64,000 bases of DNA from Flavobacteriaceae bacterium. Its GTDB lineage: Bacteria > Bacteroidota > Bacteroidia > Flavobacteriales > Flavobacteriaceae. A program made the translations under genes and the position numbers. Below the pieces are notes generated by a model. The model was not told the DNA's origin and did not search any database. It saw only the letters and a program-made list of their open reading frames with translations. Below, in pieces: positions 32,059 through 41,259 of the stretch. The stretch covers positions 372,001 through 436,000 of the forward strand of contig JADGEL010000001.1 of assembly GCA_016744415.1 (NCBI GenBank), in the 5' to 3' direction. Each line of letters opens with the position of its first letter. Within the stretch, counting starts at the first letter, position 1.

Positions 32059-32811
32059 TTAAATCTCTTTTAAGTAATCTGCAATCAGCCAACCAATTTT
32101 ACCATCGGCTAGTTTTATTTTTTTCCAATCATCAATTTCATCGAGCACAATTACTTTGGTGCCTTCATGTAATTTAAAAATGGTGTCAGAATTTAAGGTA
32201 GGCGCATTTTTAATTTCAGTAGTTTGTTTAAAAATAATTGCTTCGATTCTGTTTACTTGATAATCGTAGGCTTTAAAGGCAAAAGCAAGAGAAATCACTA
32301 ATAAAAATCCACTTAAAATACTCACATTAAAATAAAGTAATTTTTTTCTCGATGAGTATGAAAAGTGATATAATAAAAAAATTATAGCTCCAAAAAAGGA
32401 AAATACAACTGCCATTTTAGCCCAAGTATCATATCTTAATTTATAAATAACAGCTTCATAAAAATCTTGAAAAATTGTTTTTGGTAATTCTTCAATGTCA
32501 TCAATGGCCATTCTATTTGCAAAAGCTAAATTGGTTTTAGCATCAGCATTTGATGGATTCAATTTCAAAGATTTTTCAAAATAATAAATTGCTAGAGCCA
32601 CTTTATTAAGTTTGTAATAGGCATTTCCTAAATTAAAAAACAATTCGTCAGACTGTAATTGTAACTCCTCAATCAATTTATATTGATCAATTGCGGCCTC
32701 ATATTTTTCTTGTTGAAACAGCTTATTGGCATTATTAAACAGCTCCTCTGCCGATTGGCTAAAGCCAATCGAAGTAAATAAGATAAATGCTATGACAACA
32801 AAATTTTTCAT
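32059..32811 (-). CDS. batE: BatE: TPR and SH3 domain protein
   Basis: Last gene of the Bat operon. 250 residues: a signal peptide (1-18), TPR units (AEELFNNANKLFQQEKYEAA; DELFFNLGNAYYKL; LAIYYFEKSLKLNPSNADA), two transmembrane helices around 135-185, and a C-terminal bacterial SH3 domain (LHEGTKVIVLDEIDDWKKIK; GKIGWLIADYL). BatE is probably a periplasmic or inner-membrane scaffold. It begins on the base after the batD stop codon. Confidence 0.92.
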   Translation of the reverse strand: MKNFVVIAFILFTSIGFSQSAEELFNNANKLFQQEKYEAAIDQYKLIEELQLQSDELFFNLGNAYYKLNKVALAIYYFEKSLKLNPSNADAKTNLAFANRMAIDDIEELPKTIFQDFYEAVIYKLRYDTWAKMAVVFSFFGAIIFLLYHFSYSSRKKLLYFNVSILSGFLLVISLAFAFKAYDYQVNRIEAIIFKQTTEIKNAPTLNSDTIFKLHEGTKVIVLDEIDDWKKIKLADGKIGWLIADYLKEI

Positions 32812-34590
32812 CTACAGTTGTTTATCAATTTTAGTAATTACCATTTTAGCTTTATCAAATTCTTGCTGCATCATTACATTGGTTGTTGGCGTATATCTAG
32901 CAAAATCACAATCGTCTAAAACCTCAATAAATTCCTTGATTGTTGCTTCGTCAATAGTTCTATCTTGCAGCAATTCGGTTATTTTTTCTTTACTAATTTC
33001 AGAGGTTTCTATATTTAATTTTGCCTTTAAGAAATTGTGCAATGCTTTTTCTAAAGCAATATAAAATGCCTCTTTCTTACCTAATTTCTTTTTGGCTTGC
33101 GATAAATATTTTCGAGCTAATTTATCAGCTTTGCGTAATCGTTTCCCAACCAAATCTCCATCTCGTTTTGCCTTTTTATTCCCAACAAAAATCCCAATTG
33201 GAATTGCAATAAATGGTAAAAATAATAAGGTATAAAACAAATTAGATTTAAAAAAGTCAACCGTAATATTTGGTTCAAACTCAGTACTTGTTTGAATATA
33301 TCTAAAGTTATTTGCTGATATTTTTACTTGCTGTTTTAGAGTAGTATCTACTTCAGCTACATTAGTCTCATTAGGTAATGCTTTACCTTCAGCAACATTG
33401 ATAATAATTGGATCAGATGTGATTGTATGATACTGCTCATCTCTTAAACTAAAATAAGAAAAAGATGTTGACGGAATTTTATACTTGCCCTTAAACTCTG
33501 GAACTACCGTATAATTATCAACAATCTTTCCTGACAATCCTTTTAATGTGGTCTTCACATTTTCGGTATGCTCTGGTGTGTAAACTTCTAATTCGCTCGG
33601 AGTTTCAATCTTAGGTAATTCAAACAATTTCAGGTTTCCTTTACCAGAAACTTGTACAGATAATTGTGTTGTTTCGTTAGATTTTAACACTTCTTTAGAT
33701 GATGATACATGGTAGTTAAACTCCCCAACAGCTCCTGTAAAATTTAAAGGCTTTCCTTCTAATGGCAATTGCTTAACTTGAATACTCCTACTTTTTGAAG
33801 TCGTAGCATGATTTACTCTACGTGTAATTGCATTCCCAAAAAAATCACCTCTTCCCGTTGGTACATTCACTGTGATGTCCATATTAATTGGGTCAATTAT
33901 TAATTTTCCAGATTTTTGAGGAATCAACAATGCTTTCTTTAAAATAAGGTATCTATATTCTTCTCCCTTATAATTAACTGATTTAACATCTTCCCTTTTT
34001 TGTTCAATATCTTGATTCCAAAAACCGTTGTATTGCGGAATTTCCTTTACGCGCCAATCGCCACTCAAACCAACTTGATTACTAAAATACAATTTGTAAA
34101 CAACATAAATTCCTTCACCAACATATGGGTTTGCATTAGAAATTTCTGTTACTAAATGCACATTTTCACTAGCAATATATCCGGGATCATTTGGGTCTTT
34201 TGGCACTTCCGATTCGTGCAAAACAGTCACTCTAACCGTATTCGATTTTATTGTTTTCCCTTTATATTCTATAACAGCTGACGGAATTGTAAACACGCCC
34301 ACTTTTTTTGGTTTTAAGATATAAATATAACCTTGAGAATAAGTAACCTTACCATTAACCCACGACTGACTAATAGATGAGCTTGGGCCTGCAATCACAT
34401 CAAAATCTTTTAATTCTGGAAGTTGAAAATCATCGGCTCCTTGTTTGTTTACCTTAAACTCGATACGGAATCTTTGGTGTACACCTAATTTACTTTTACT
34501 CACTGTAGCAATTAGCTCAATATTTTGGGCTGATACTACTGCTGTTAAGAGTAGGGTGAAAACTAATATGTATAATTTTTTAAATGACAT
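32812..34590 (-). CDS. batD: BatD (oxygen tolerance) membrane protein
   Basis: 592 residues from the ATG at 34590 (MSFKKLYILVFTLLLTAV, signal peptide ending at VSAQ). A long periplasmic part of beta-sandwich type follows, with RFRIEFKVNKQGADDFQLPE, SQGYIYILKPKKVGVFTIPS and VGEGIYVVYKLYFSNQVGLSG. One helix at about 455-475 leads to a cytoplasmic tail with a Lys/Arg-rich start and a helical domain. This is the BatD layout; relatives are required for aerotolerance in Bacteroides. The frame opens earlier with GTG at 34602, which I reject. Confidence 0.93.
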   Translation of the reverse strand: MSFKKLYILVFTLLLTAVVSAQNIELIATVSKSKLGVHQRFRIEFKVNKQGADDFQLPELKDFDVIAGPSSSISQSWVNGKVTYSQGYIYILKPKKVGVFTIPSAVIEYKGKTIKSNTVRVTVLHESEVPKDPNDPGYIASENVHLVTEISNANPYVGEGIYVVYKLYFSNQVGLSGDWRVKEIPQYNGFWNQDIEQKREDVKSVNYKGEEYRYLILKKALLIPQKSGKLIIDPINMDITVNVPTGRGDFFGNAITRRVNHATTSKSRSIQVKQLPLEGKPLNFTGAVGEFNYHVSSSKEVLKSNETTQLSVQVSGKGNLKLFELPKIETPSELEVYTPEHTENVKTTLKGLSGKIVDNYTVVPEFKGKYKIPSTSFSYFSLRDEQYHTITSDPIIINVAEGKALPNETNVAEVDTTLKQQVKISANNFRYIQTSTEFEPNITVDFFKSNLFYTLLFLPFIAIPIGIFVGNKKAKRDGDLVGKRLRKADKLARKYLSQAKKKLGKKEAFYIALEKALHNFLKAKLNIETSEISKEKITELLQDRTIDEATIKEFIEVLDDCDFARYTPTTNVMMQQEFDKAKMVITKIDKQL

Positions 34591-34612
34591 TGTGAATTGC
34601 ACAAACTATTTA

Positions 34613-35425
34613 TTACCAATCTTTTTCTTGTTTTACTTTCTTACCTTTTTCTTTTTTGGCATTCATTTTTTCTTGAGTTTTTTTCTCTTCATTAGCCATA
34701 GCATCTAATAATTGTTGCATTTGTTGAGGAGATAATTTTCCAGGTTGTGGCTGTTTTTGTTGCTCTTTTTTATCGTCTTTAGGATCTTGCTTATCCTTAT
34801 TTTGATCATCTTTATTTTGATCATCCTTTTCATCATCACCTTCCTTATTATCCTGATCTTTGTCTTGTTTATCCTTGTCTTTTTGCTGATCATCTTTCTT
34901 ATCTTGATCCTTCTCTTTGTCCTTATCCTTATTTTGTTGATCTTCTAACATCATCTGAGCCAATGCTAAATTGTATCGAGTCTCGTCATCTTTAGGATTT
35001 GCTCTCAATGAATTTTTATATGCATCAACCGATTTTTGATACTCCTTCTCTTTGTAATAATTGTTCCCAATATTGTGCATTAACTTAGAGCGCATCTCCT
35101 TATTTTTAGTTTCTTTAGCAAGCAATTCATATTGGGCAATAGCTTCCTTATTTCTGTTTTGTTGAGAAAGCGCATTTCCTAAATTGTACTTTGCAGTTTC
35201 ATAAGCAGGATTGTTTTCAATAGCTTTTTCATAGGCAACTCCTGCGTCAACATAATTATTTTGACCGTACATCATATTTCCTTCACGTACATATTTACGA
35301 GCCAATTTTTCATTGATCTCTTTTGGAGCAACATTTTTTGGCACCTCAACTTTAGAAGCTTCCTTTTGTTCTTGAGCAAAAAGACCTAATGGTAAAATAA
35401 ATAATATGATAATTAATTGTTTCAT
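34613..35425 (-). CDS. batC: BatC: TPR protein with long Lys/Asp/Gln-rich low-complexity region
   Basis: 270 residues: a signal peptide (1-17), three TPR units (YVREGNMMYGQNNYVDAGVA; YETAKYNLGNALSQQ; NIGNNYYKEKEYQKSVDAYK), then about 75 residues almost only of K, D, Q, N and E. The tail PGKLSPQQMQQLLDAMANEE is the conserved end in Flavobacteriia. It overlaps batB by 4 nt. BatC interacts with other Bat proteins in models of the operon; this is known from family work, not from this sequence. Long open frames on both strands here are compositional shadows. Confidence 0.92.
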   Translation of the reverse strand: MKQLIIILFILPLGLFAQEQKEASKVEVPKNVAPKEINEKLARKYVREGNMMYGQNNYVDAGVAYEKAIENNPAYETAKYNLGNALSQQNRNKEAIAQYELLAKETKNKEMRSKLMHNIGNNYYKEKEYQKSVDAYKNSLRANPKDDETRYNLALAQMMLEDQQNKDKDKEKDQDKKDDQQKDKDKQDKDQDNKEGDDEKDDQNKDDQNKDKQDPKDDKKEQQKQPQPGKLSPQQMQQLLDAMANEEKKTQEKMNAKKEKGKKVKQEKDW

Positions 35426-36459
35426 TCTTTATTAAACAGATTTAATTTCTGAATCCATTTTGTTTTCTTTTCTAGCATAAATGCATCCAGCACAATAAAC
35501 AACAGTGCAAATCCAACAAACCATTGAAATTGATCTTTATAATCAGAAAATTGTTTGGTTTCAAATTCTGTTTTTTCTGCTTTTGCAAGAATCTCTTCAA
35601 CATAATCTACCGTTTTTTGGGTACGGTTACCTAAAACAAACTTTCCGTTTCCTTTATCCGCAATCTTTTTCAAGGTTTCCTCATTCATCTTAGTTAAGAC
35701 AACTTCGCCCTTACTATCTTTTTTATATCCTTGAATGATGCCGTTTAATTTTAACGGAATCGGAGCGCCTTTATCTGGATTTCCAACACCAATAGTATAC
35801 GTTTTAATTCCGTTTTTGGTAGTCAGTGCTATCGCACTAGAAGCATCTTCTTGATGATCTTCTCCATCAGAGATAATAATCAAAAACCGATTGGTTTGTT
35901 CATCATTATCGTAATATGTATTTGCTAAAATAATTGCCTCATTAATTGCTGTACCTTGACTAGAAACCATATCTGGATTAGCACTTTGCAAAAACATTTT
36001 TGCAGCTCCATGATCTGTTGTTATTGGCAATAGCGAATAAGCATTACCTGCGTATATAATAATTCCGATTCGATCACTTCCTAATTTATCGATGATTTTA
36101 GAAATAATCTGTTTTGCTTTTTCTAGTCTATTAGGGGCAATATCTTCCGCCAACATGCTTTTAGAAACATCCAAAGCAAAAACAATATCTACACCTTGCC
36201 GTTTAACTGTTTCTAACTTCGTTCCCATTTTAGGATTAGTTAGAGATACAATCAAAAAAGTGAATCCAACCAAAAATAAAATCATTTTCAAATACGATTT
36301 AAACAATGATTTTTCTGGTGTCAACCTTTTTAATAGCACCTCATCTGTGAATTTATTTTGGGTACGTTTTTTCCAAAAAGACACCAATAAAAACACCGCA
36401 AACAGAATTGGGATTGCAATGAGGTAAATAAAATATGTTGGTTCTTCTATTTGATACAT
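35422..36459 (-). CDS. batB: BatB: VWA-domain membrane protein
   Basis: 345 residues with two N-terminal helices (about 8-28 and 60-78), a von Willebrand A domain, and a C-terminal helix (about 316-334). The MIDAS motif is FALDVSKSM, with LPITTDHGAA and LIIISDGEDHQEDAS completing the metal site. It lies 22 nt after batA and overlaps batC by 4 nt. The position and double N-terminal helix fit BatB. Confidence 0.93.
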   Translation of the reverse strand: MYQIEEPTYFIYLIAIPILFAVFLLVSFWKKRTQNKFTDEVLLKRLTPEKSLFKSYLKMILFLVGFTFLIVSLTNPKMGTKLETVKRQGVDIVFALDVSKSMLAEDIAPNRLEKAKQIISKIIDKLGSDRIGIIIYAGNAYSLLPITTDHGAAKMFLQSANPDMVSSQGTAINEAIILANTYYDNDEQTNRFLIIISDGEDHQEDASSAIALTTKNGIKTYTIGVGNPDKGAPIPLKLNGIIQGYKKDSKGEVVLTKMNEETLKKIADKGNGKFVLGNRTQKTVDYVEEILAKAEKTEFETKQFSDYKDQFQWFVGFALLFIVLDAFMLEKKTKWIQKLNLFNKE

Positions 36460-36481
36460 TTTTTAATGTTGATCTGTGTAA

Positions 36482-37483
36482 TTATATAAAACTTCTAAAA
36501 AGTGTAAATTTTAAGGTCATTTCTAGCAATAAAAACAAGCCTGCTAAAATGACGAGTGAGCGATATTTTTCGTCATAATTATAATATTTATACTCTTCTA
36601 TTTCAGTTTTTTCCAATTTATTTATTTCGTTATAAATTGCACGTAATTTGGTGTTGTCTGTCGCTCTAAAATATTTTCCTCCTGTTTCTTCGGCAATATA
36701 TTTTAATAATTCTTCATCAATCTCTACAGGCACTTTTTGGTATTGCAATTTTCCATTAAGCATAGAAACTGGAGAAAGTGCTGTCCCTTTAGTCCCGATC
36801 CCAATAGTATATGTTTTGATCTCTAACTCTTTTGCTAATTCAGTTGCCGTTTTTGGATCTACAAACCCAGAATTATTAACTCCATCGGTTAACAAAATGA
36901 TCACTTTACTTTTTGCCTTAGAGTCCTTGAGTCTGTTTACTGCTGAGCCAAGACCCATTCCAATAGCTGTACCTCCATCTAATTGACCCCATTTTATTTT
37001 ACTAATGGTATTTTTTACAATTCGCTTGTCACTTGTAATCGGAGTTTGAGTAAAACTTTCTCCTGCATACACTACAATTCCGATGCGATCATTAGGGCGT
37101 TGATTTACAAAATCAATCGCTACTTTTTTCAAAGCTTCCAATCTATTAGGTTTTAAATCTTTTGCCAACATACTTGCAGACACATCTATTGCCATCACAA
37201 TATCAATTCCTTTATTTGTATTTACTTTATTACTTACTGATGTAATTCTTGGTCTTGCCAAAGCAACAATTAAAGCAGATACTGCTAATAATCGTAACAC
37301 ATACAACAAAGGTTTTAATTTAGAAAGTATAGATGGTTTGCCAAAAGATACTGTGCTTGCTAAAATTAATGAAGCACTATTTTTATTGCGCATCAAGAAA
37401 TACCATAATGCCATAAGAGGCACTAGTACCAATATCCACAAAAATTGTGGGTGTGTATATTCTATATTACTCCACATGTTCAT
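36482..37483 (-). CDS. batA: BatA: VWA-domain membrane protein
   Basis: 333 residues. Helices lie at about 13-30 and 55-77, followed by a VWA domain with MIDAS AIDVSASM, TPITSDKRIVKNTI, and LLTDGVNNSGFVDP. A C-terminal helix is near 308-328. It is a paralogue of BatB next door. The ATG at 37483 gives MNMWSNIEY; an ATG two codons on is equally good. The 5' end overlaps the upstream BatD-like gene by 11-17 nt. Confidence 0.93.
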   Translation of the reverse strand: MNMWSNIEYTHPQFLWILVLVPLMALWYFLMRNKNSASLILASTVSFGKPSILSKLKPLLYVLRLLAVSALIVALARPRITSVSNKVNTNKGIDIVMAIDVSASMLAKDLKPNRLEALKKVAIDFVNQRPNDRIGIVVYAGESFTQTPITSDKRIVKNTISKIKWGQLDGGTAIGMGLGSAVNRLKDSKAKSKVIILLTDGVNNSGFVDPKTATELAKELEIKTYTIGIGTKGTALSPVSMLNGKLQYQKVPVEIDEELLKYIAEETGGKYFRATDNTKLRAIYNEINKLEKTEIEEYKYYNYDEKYRSLVILAGLFLLLEMTLKFTLFRSFI

Positions 37484-38384
37484 CTTCTTCTGCTACTGGT
37501 TTTGGTTTCAAATTATTGATGATATTTTCTGAATCTGTTCTATGGCTTTCTATCTCAATTGCTACAGGTTTCGATTTTGCAAACTTTACTAAATCTGCTT
37601 CCTTCAATAATCCCTCTAAATTTTTAATGGTTTCTTTTGGTAAATCTAGTGTGCTTATTTTATTGAAATCAGTAATCGTTTCAATCAATTCATTAGTGGT
37701 AGATTCTAATGCAGGAATATGTAATTCGCGCTCAATATAAGTTCTAACAATACCGGTAAGTTCACTGTAATACAATTTTATCTTATCATTTTGATACAAC
37801 TGTTTTGCATCTAATTGATTTAATCGTTGCATTGCTAATTCGTAAGGTGGTATACGTTCTTCGATAGGGATATTCTCTTTTTTATTACGCAACACAAAGT
37901 ATAAAACAATAGCAATAATCAACGCAAGAATGCCAAGAGCTATCCACACATAATTTTTATAATCATCAAAAATAATGGGTTGTTTTTTAACTGCTTTAAT
38001 AGGGAAAAGTTTTTGTTTTAAGGTGTCAACTTTAACCGTCGCAACATTAATCAATAAAGAATCTATACTGTATTTTTTATTATTGATAAAGACCTGTTGT
38101 TTCGGAATCACATAACTACCGCTATCAAAACTCGTTAAAATATAATTTTTGATGTATTTGGTTTCGGTGGTATCAATCTTTAATTCTTCTACAACTTCAA
38201 CTTTCTTTAAGCTATCTAACTTTAATTTTGGAAACTGAACATTCGCTGCTTTATCTACAGTAATTTGATATTGAATTTGTTCACCAATTCTGATGTTAGT
38301 GGTATCCACTTGCATCTGAACAGGGTTTTGTGCAAATGTAAATCCGCAGATTAAAAGGGTTATATATAAACTAAATTTTTTCAA
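37467..38384 (-). CDS. BatD-like accessory membrane protein of the Bat operon
   Basis: 305 residues: a signal peptide (1-18), a periplasmic beta-rich domain (IRIGEQIQYQITVDKAANVQ; FDSGSYVIPKQQVFIN), one helix (about 147-168), and a cytoplasmic helical domain (IPPYELAMQRLNQLDAKQLY; YYSELTGIVRTYIERELHIP) of the kind called DUF4381 in other Bat clusters. It probably helps assemble the DUF58-VWA module. It begins 1 nt after the DUF58 gene. Confidence 0.85.
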   Translation of the reverse strand: MKKFSLYITLLICGFTFAQNPVQMQVDTTNIRIGEQIQYQITVDKAANVQFPKLKLDSLKKVEVVEELKIDTTETKYIKNYILTSFDSGSYVIPKQQVFINNKKYSIDSLLINVATVKVDTLKQKLFPIKAVKKQPIIFDDYKNYVWIALGILALIIAIVLYFVLRNKKENIPIEERIPPYELAMQRLNQLDAKQLYQNDKIKLYYSELTGIVRTYIERELHIPALESTTNELIETITDFNKISTLDLPKETIKNLEGLLKEADLVKFAKSKPVAIEIESHRTDSENIINNLKPKPVAEEDEHVE

Positions 38385-38385
38385 A

Positions 38386-39258
38386 CTATCTTGCTCCTTT
38401 TCTTTTAAAATATCCCAATAATTGTTTTACATAACTTTGGTCAACTCGTGTGCTAATGGTTCCTGCTCCTGATCTGCTAAAAGATTTTTCGTAAAAATCT
38501 ACACTTTTTAAATAATTAGCAGCATAGCGATTTCTCACTTTTTTTGACATCGTATTGACTAAGATTGTTTTACCCGTTTCAGCATCTTTTATGGGTAACA
38601 TCCCAAGATTCGGAATTGTTTCGTCATGTTTGTCAAAAACTCGGATACCTGTAACGTCATGTTTATTACCAACAATTTTTAAGGTTTGATCATAATCGTT
38701 ATCCATAAAGTCGGACAACACAAAAACAATGGCTCTTTTCTTCATCACATTCGATAAGTACTTTAGCGCATTTCCAATATCTGTTTTATTACTTTTGCCT
38801 TTAAACTCTATCAATTCACGAATAATTCGTAAAACATGACTCTTTCCTTTTTTTGGTGGAATAAATAATTCTATTTCATCAGAAAATAATAGGAGCCCTA
38901 CTTTATCATTATTCTGCGTAGCCGAAAAAGCTAAAGTTGCACCAATTTCTGTAATAGTATCTCTCTTAAACTGTTGGGTAGTTCCAAACATTTCAGAACC
39001 AGAAATATCTACCAACAACATCATAGTCAACTCCCGTTCTTCTTCAAAAACTTTGATATAAGGTTCGTTGTATCTCGCTGTCACATTCCAATCAATTGCT
39101 CTCACATCATCGCCATATTGGTATTGACGTACCTCAGAAAAAGTCATACCACGTCCTTTAAACGAACTATGATATTCTCCAGAAAATATATGATCAGACA
39201 ACCTACGTGTCTTGATCTCAATTTTACGAACTTTTTTAAGTATTTCTTTAGTATCCAT
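38386..39258 (-). CDS. DUF58 domain protein of the Bat operon
   Basis: 290 residues, cytosolic. Conserved blocks are RRLSDHIFSGEYHSSFKGRG, FSEVRQYQYGDDVRAIDWNV and VDISGSEMFGT with a VWA-like MIDAS, and AIVFVLSDFMDNDYDQTLK. DUF58 proteins are constant partners of MoxR ATPases. I use the ATG at 39258; the frame opens with TTG two codons earlier. It follows moxR by 72 nt and has no separate promoter that I can see. Confidence 0.93.
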   Translation of the reverse strand: MDTKEILKKVRKIEIKTRRLSDHIFSGEYHSSFKGRGMTFSEVRQYQYGDDVRAIDWNVTARYNEPYIKVFEEERELTMMLLVDISGSEMFGTTQQFKRDTITEIGATLAFSATQNNDKVGLLLFSDEIELFIPPKKGKSHVLRIIRELIEFKGKSNKTDIGNALKYLSNVMKKRAIVFVLSDFMDNDYDQTLKIVGNKHDVTGIRVFDKHDETIPNLGMLPIKDAETGKTILVNTMSKKVRNRYAANYLKSVDFYEKSFSRSGAGTISTRVDQSYVKQLLGYFKRKGAR

Positions 39259-39330
39259 TTTCAATTTGGGTGATGATTATTCTTTGTTGTTTGTTGGTAA
39301 AAATCAACAACTCAAAACAAACAGCTAATT

Positions 39331-40338
39331 TTAAGGTACTTCTACCTCGTTTACAATCTTGTTGATAATGTCTTCTGAAGTAATATTTTCAGCTTCAGCT
39401 TCATAAGTAATTCCGATACGGTGGCGCAATACATCATGTACAACAGCACGTACATCTTCAGGGATTACATAGCCTCTACGCTTTATAAATGCGTAACATT
39501 TTGCCGCCATCGCTAAGTTAATGCTTCCTCTTGGAGATGCTCCAAAACTGATTAAATTTTGTAAATCTGGTAAATTGTATTTTTCTGGATAACGTGTTGC
39601 GAAAATAATATCTAAAATATATTTTTCAATTTTTTCATCCATATAAACCTCTTTCGCAGCCTCTCTAGCTTTAATAATTTGAGCGACAGAAACCACAGGA
39701 TTAACTTTGCCAAAACTCCCCATCAAATTTTGACGCATTATTATTTGCTCATCACTTAATTTTGGGTAATCAATGACAACTTTTAACATAAAACGGTCTA
39801 CTTGCGCTTCTGGTAGTGGATAAGTTCCTTCTTGCTCTACAGGGTTTTGAGTTGCCATTACCAAGAATGGCTCGTCTAATTTAAAGGTTGTATCGCCAAT
39901 GGTGATTTGACGTTCTTGCATTGCCTCTAGCAACGCTGACTGTACTTTTGCCGGCGCACGATTAATCTCATCTGCTAAAACAAAGTTGGCAAAAATCGGG
40001 CCTTTTTTAATAACAAAATCACTTTCTTTAATATTGTATATCATCGTACCAACAATATCTGCCGGTAATAAATCTGGCGTAAATTGCACTCTACTAAAAC
40101 TTCCTGTTACTGCTTGTGAAAGTGTATTAATTGCTAAGGTTTTTGCCAAACCAGGTACTCCTTCAAGTAATATATGTCCGTTTCCTAACAAGCCAATTAA
40201 TAAACGCTCTAGCATTTGCTTTTGCCCAACAATTACCTTGTTCATTTCTAACATCAACAAGTCTATAAAAGCACTCTCTTTTTCTATTTTTTCGTTGATT
40301 ACTCTTATGTCAACCGATGCATTATTTTCTTCTATCAT
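39331..40338 (-). CDS. MoxR-family AAA+ ATPase
   Basis: First gene of the Bat operon; a chaperone-like ATPase thought to act with DUF58 and VWA proteins. 335 residues. Walker A is EGVPGLAKTLAI, Walker B is FVLADEINRAP, sensor 1 is VMATQNP, then EGTYPLPEAQVDRFML with the Arg finger. ISFGASPRGSINLAMAAKCY is the lid. No consensus promoter is visible in the 140 bp upstream. Confidence 0.96.
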   Translation of the reverse strand: MIEENNASVDIRVINEKIEKESAFIDLLMLEMNKVIVGQKQMLERLLIGLLGNGHILLEGVPGLAKTLAINTLSQAVTGSFSRVQFTPDLLPADIVGTMIYNIKESDFVIKKGPIFANFVLADEINRAPAKVQSALLEAMQERQITIGDTTFKLDEPFLVMATQNPVEQEGTYPLPEAQVDRFMLKVVIDYPKLSDEQIIMRQNLMGSFGKVNPVVSVAQIIKAREAAKEVYMDEKIEKYILDIIFATRYPEKYNLPDLQNLISFGASPRGSINLAMAAKCYAFIKRRGYVIPEDVRAVVHDVLRHRIGITYEAEAENITSEDIINKIVNEVEVP

Positions 40339-40481
40339 TTTAAAAAATTTAAAGCGTGAATTTACTATGCTTTTTTGTGTGTTGCAAGTAGCATAAATAT
40401 TTTTTTTTTCGTAGTTAAAAATTGGTTAAAAAAGCCTCTTTGCTTTTCATGTAAGTTGAAAGAAATTATTGTTATTATATT

Positions 40482-41234
40482 TTACTCTTTAAAGGTTAAA
40501 AGTGATAAATCTTCACCATTAAAAACAGCATAAGTAAAATGTGAAATCCAATCTCCGGTATTGATGTATTTTGAAGTTTCGTTCAATTTGATTTCCATTG
40601 GTAAATGACGATGTCCAAATAAGAAGTAATCATAGTGTTTTGTTTCTAGTTTTCGTTTTGCGTATTGTACTAACCATTCTTGGTCTTCACCTAGAAAAAC
40701 CACATCTTCTTCGCCAGAAATCAATTTATTTTTTACTGATAAGTATTGTGCTAATTTCACTCCAATATCTGGGTGCAACCAACGATATAACCATTTTGAA
40801 AAAGAGTTGGTAAATACTTTTTTCATACGCTTATAGCCTTTATCTCCTGGCCCTAATCCATCACCATGGGCTATAAAAAATGTTTTATTATTAAAAGTGA
40901 ATTCTTGTGAAGAGTAATAAACTGGTATGTTTAACTCGGTTTCAAAATAATCGCGCATCCATAAATCATGATTACCTACAAAGAAATAAATAGGAATACC
41001 ACTATCTCTAATTTCGGCTAATTTGCCTAAGACACGAACAAAACCTTTGGGAACTACTTTTTTATATTCAAACCAAAAGTCAAATAAGTCGCCTAATAAA
41101 AAAATGGCTCCTGCATCTTTTTTAACAACATCTAACCATCTAACAAATTTCTGTTCTCTTGGGAGACTTTCTTCAGCAGTTGGTGCTCCGAAATGCTGGT
41201 CAGAAGCAAAATATATTTTAAGGTCTGGATTCAT
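40482..41234 (-). CDS. lpxH: UDP-2,3-diacylglucosamine diphosphatase-like calcineurin phosphoesterase
   Basis: Cleaves UDP-2,3-diacylglucosamine to lipid X in lipid A synthesis. The metal-binding motifs are ASDQHFG, LLGDLFDFWFEYK, FVGNHDLWM, AHGDGLGPGDKGYKRM and GHRHLP. 250 residues from the ATG at 41234; the frame extends to a TTG at 41249. Some Bacteroidota homologues are annotated LpxH-like; the DFWFEY and GDGLG motifs support this role. waaA, another lipid A gene, is at 9 kb. Confidence 0.9.
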   Translation of the reverse strand: MNPDLKIYFASDQHFGAPTAEESLPREQKFVRWLDVVKKDAGAIFLLGDLFDFWFEYKKVVPKGFVRVLGKLAEIRDSGIPIYFFVGNHDLWMRDYFETELNIPVYYSSQEFTFNNKTFFIAHGDGLGPGDKGYKRMKKVFTNSFSKWLYRWLHPDIGVKLAQYLSVKNKLISGEEDVVFLGEDQEWLVQYAKRKLETKHYDYFLFGHRHLPMEIKLNETSKYINTGDWISHFTYAVFNGEDLSLLTFKE

Positions 41235-41259
41235 TTTAACAGTATGCAAAGTACAAAGA

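Noticed and set aside
34705-34948. Hydrophobic plus-strand and Lys/Ile-rich minus-strand frames over batC
   Set aside because: Compositional shadows of the K/D/Q-rich batC region; no recognisable protein.
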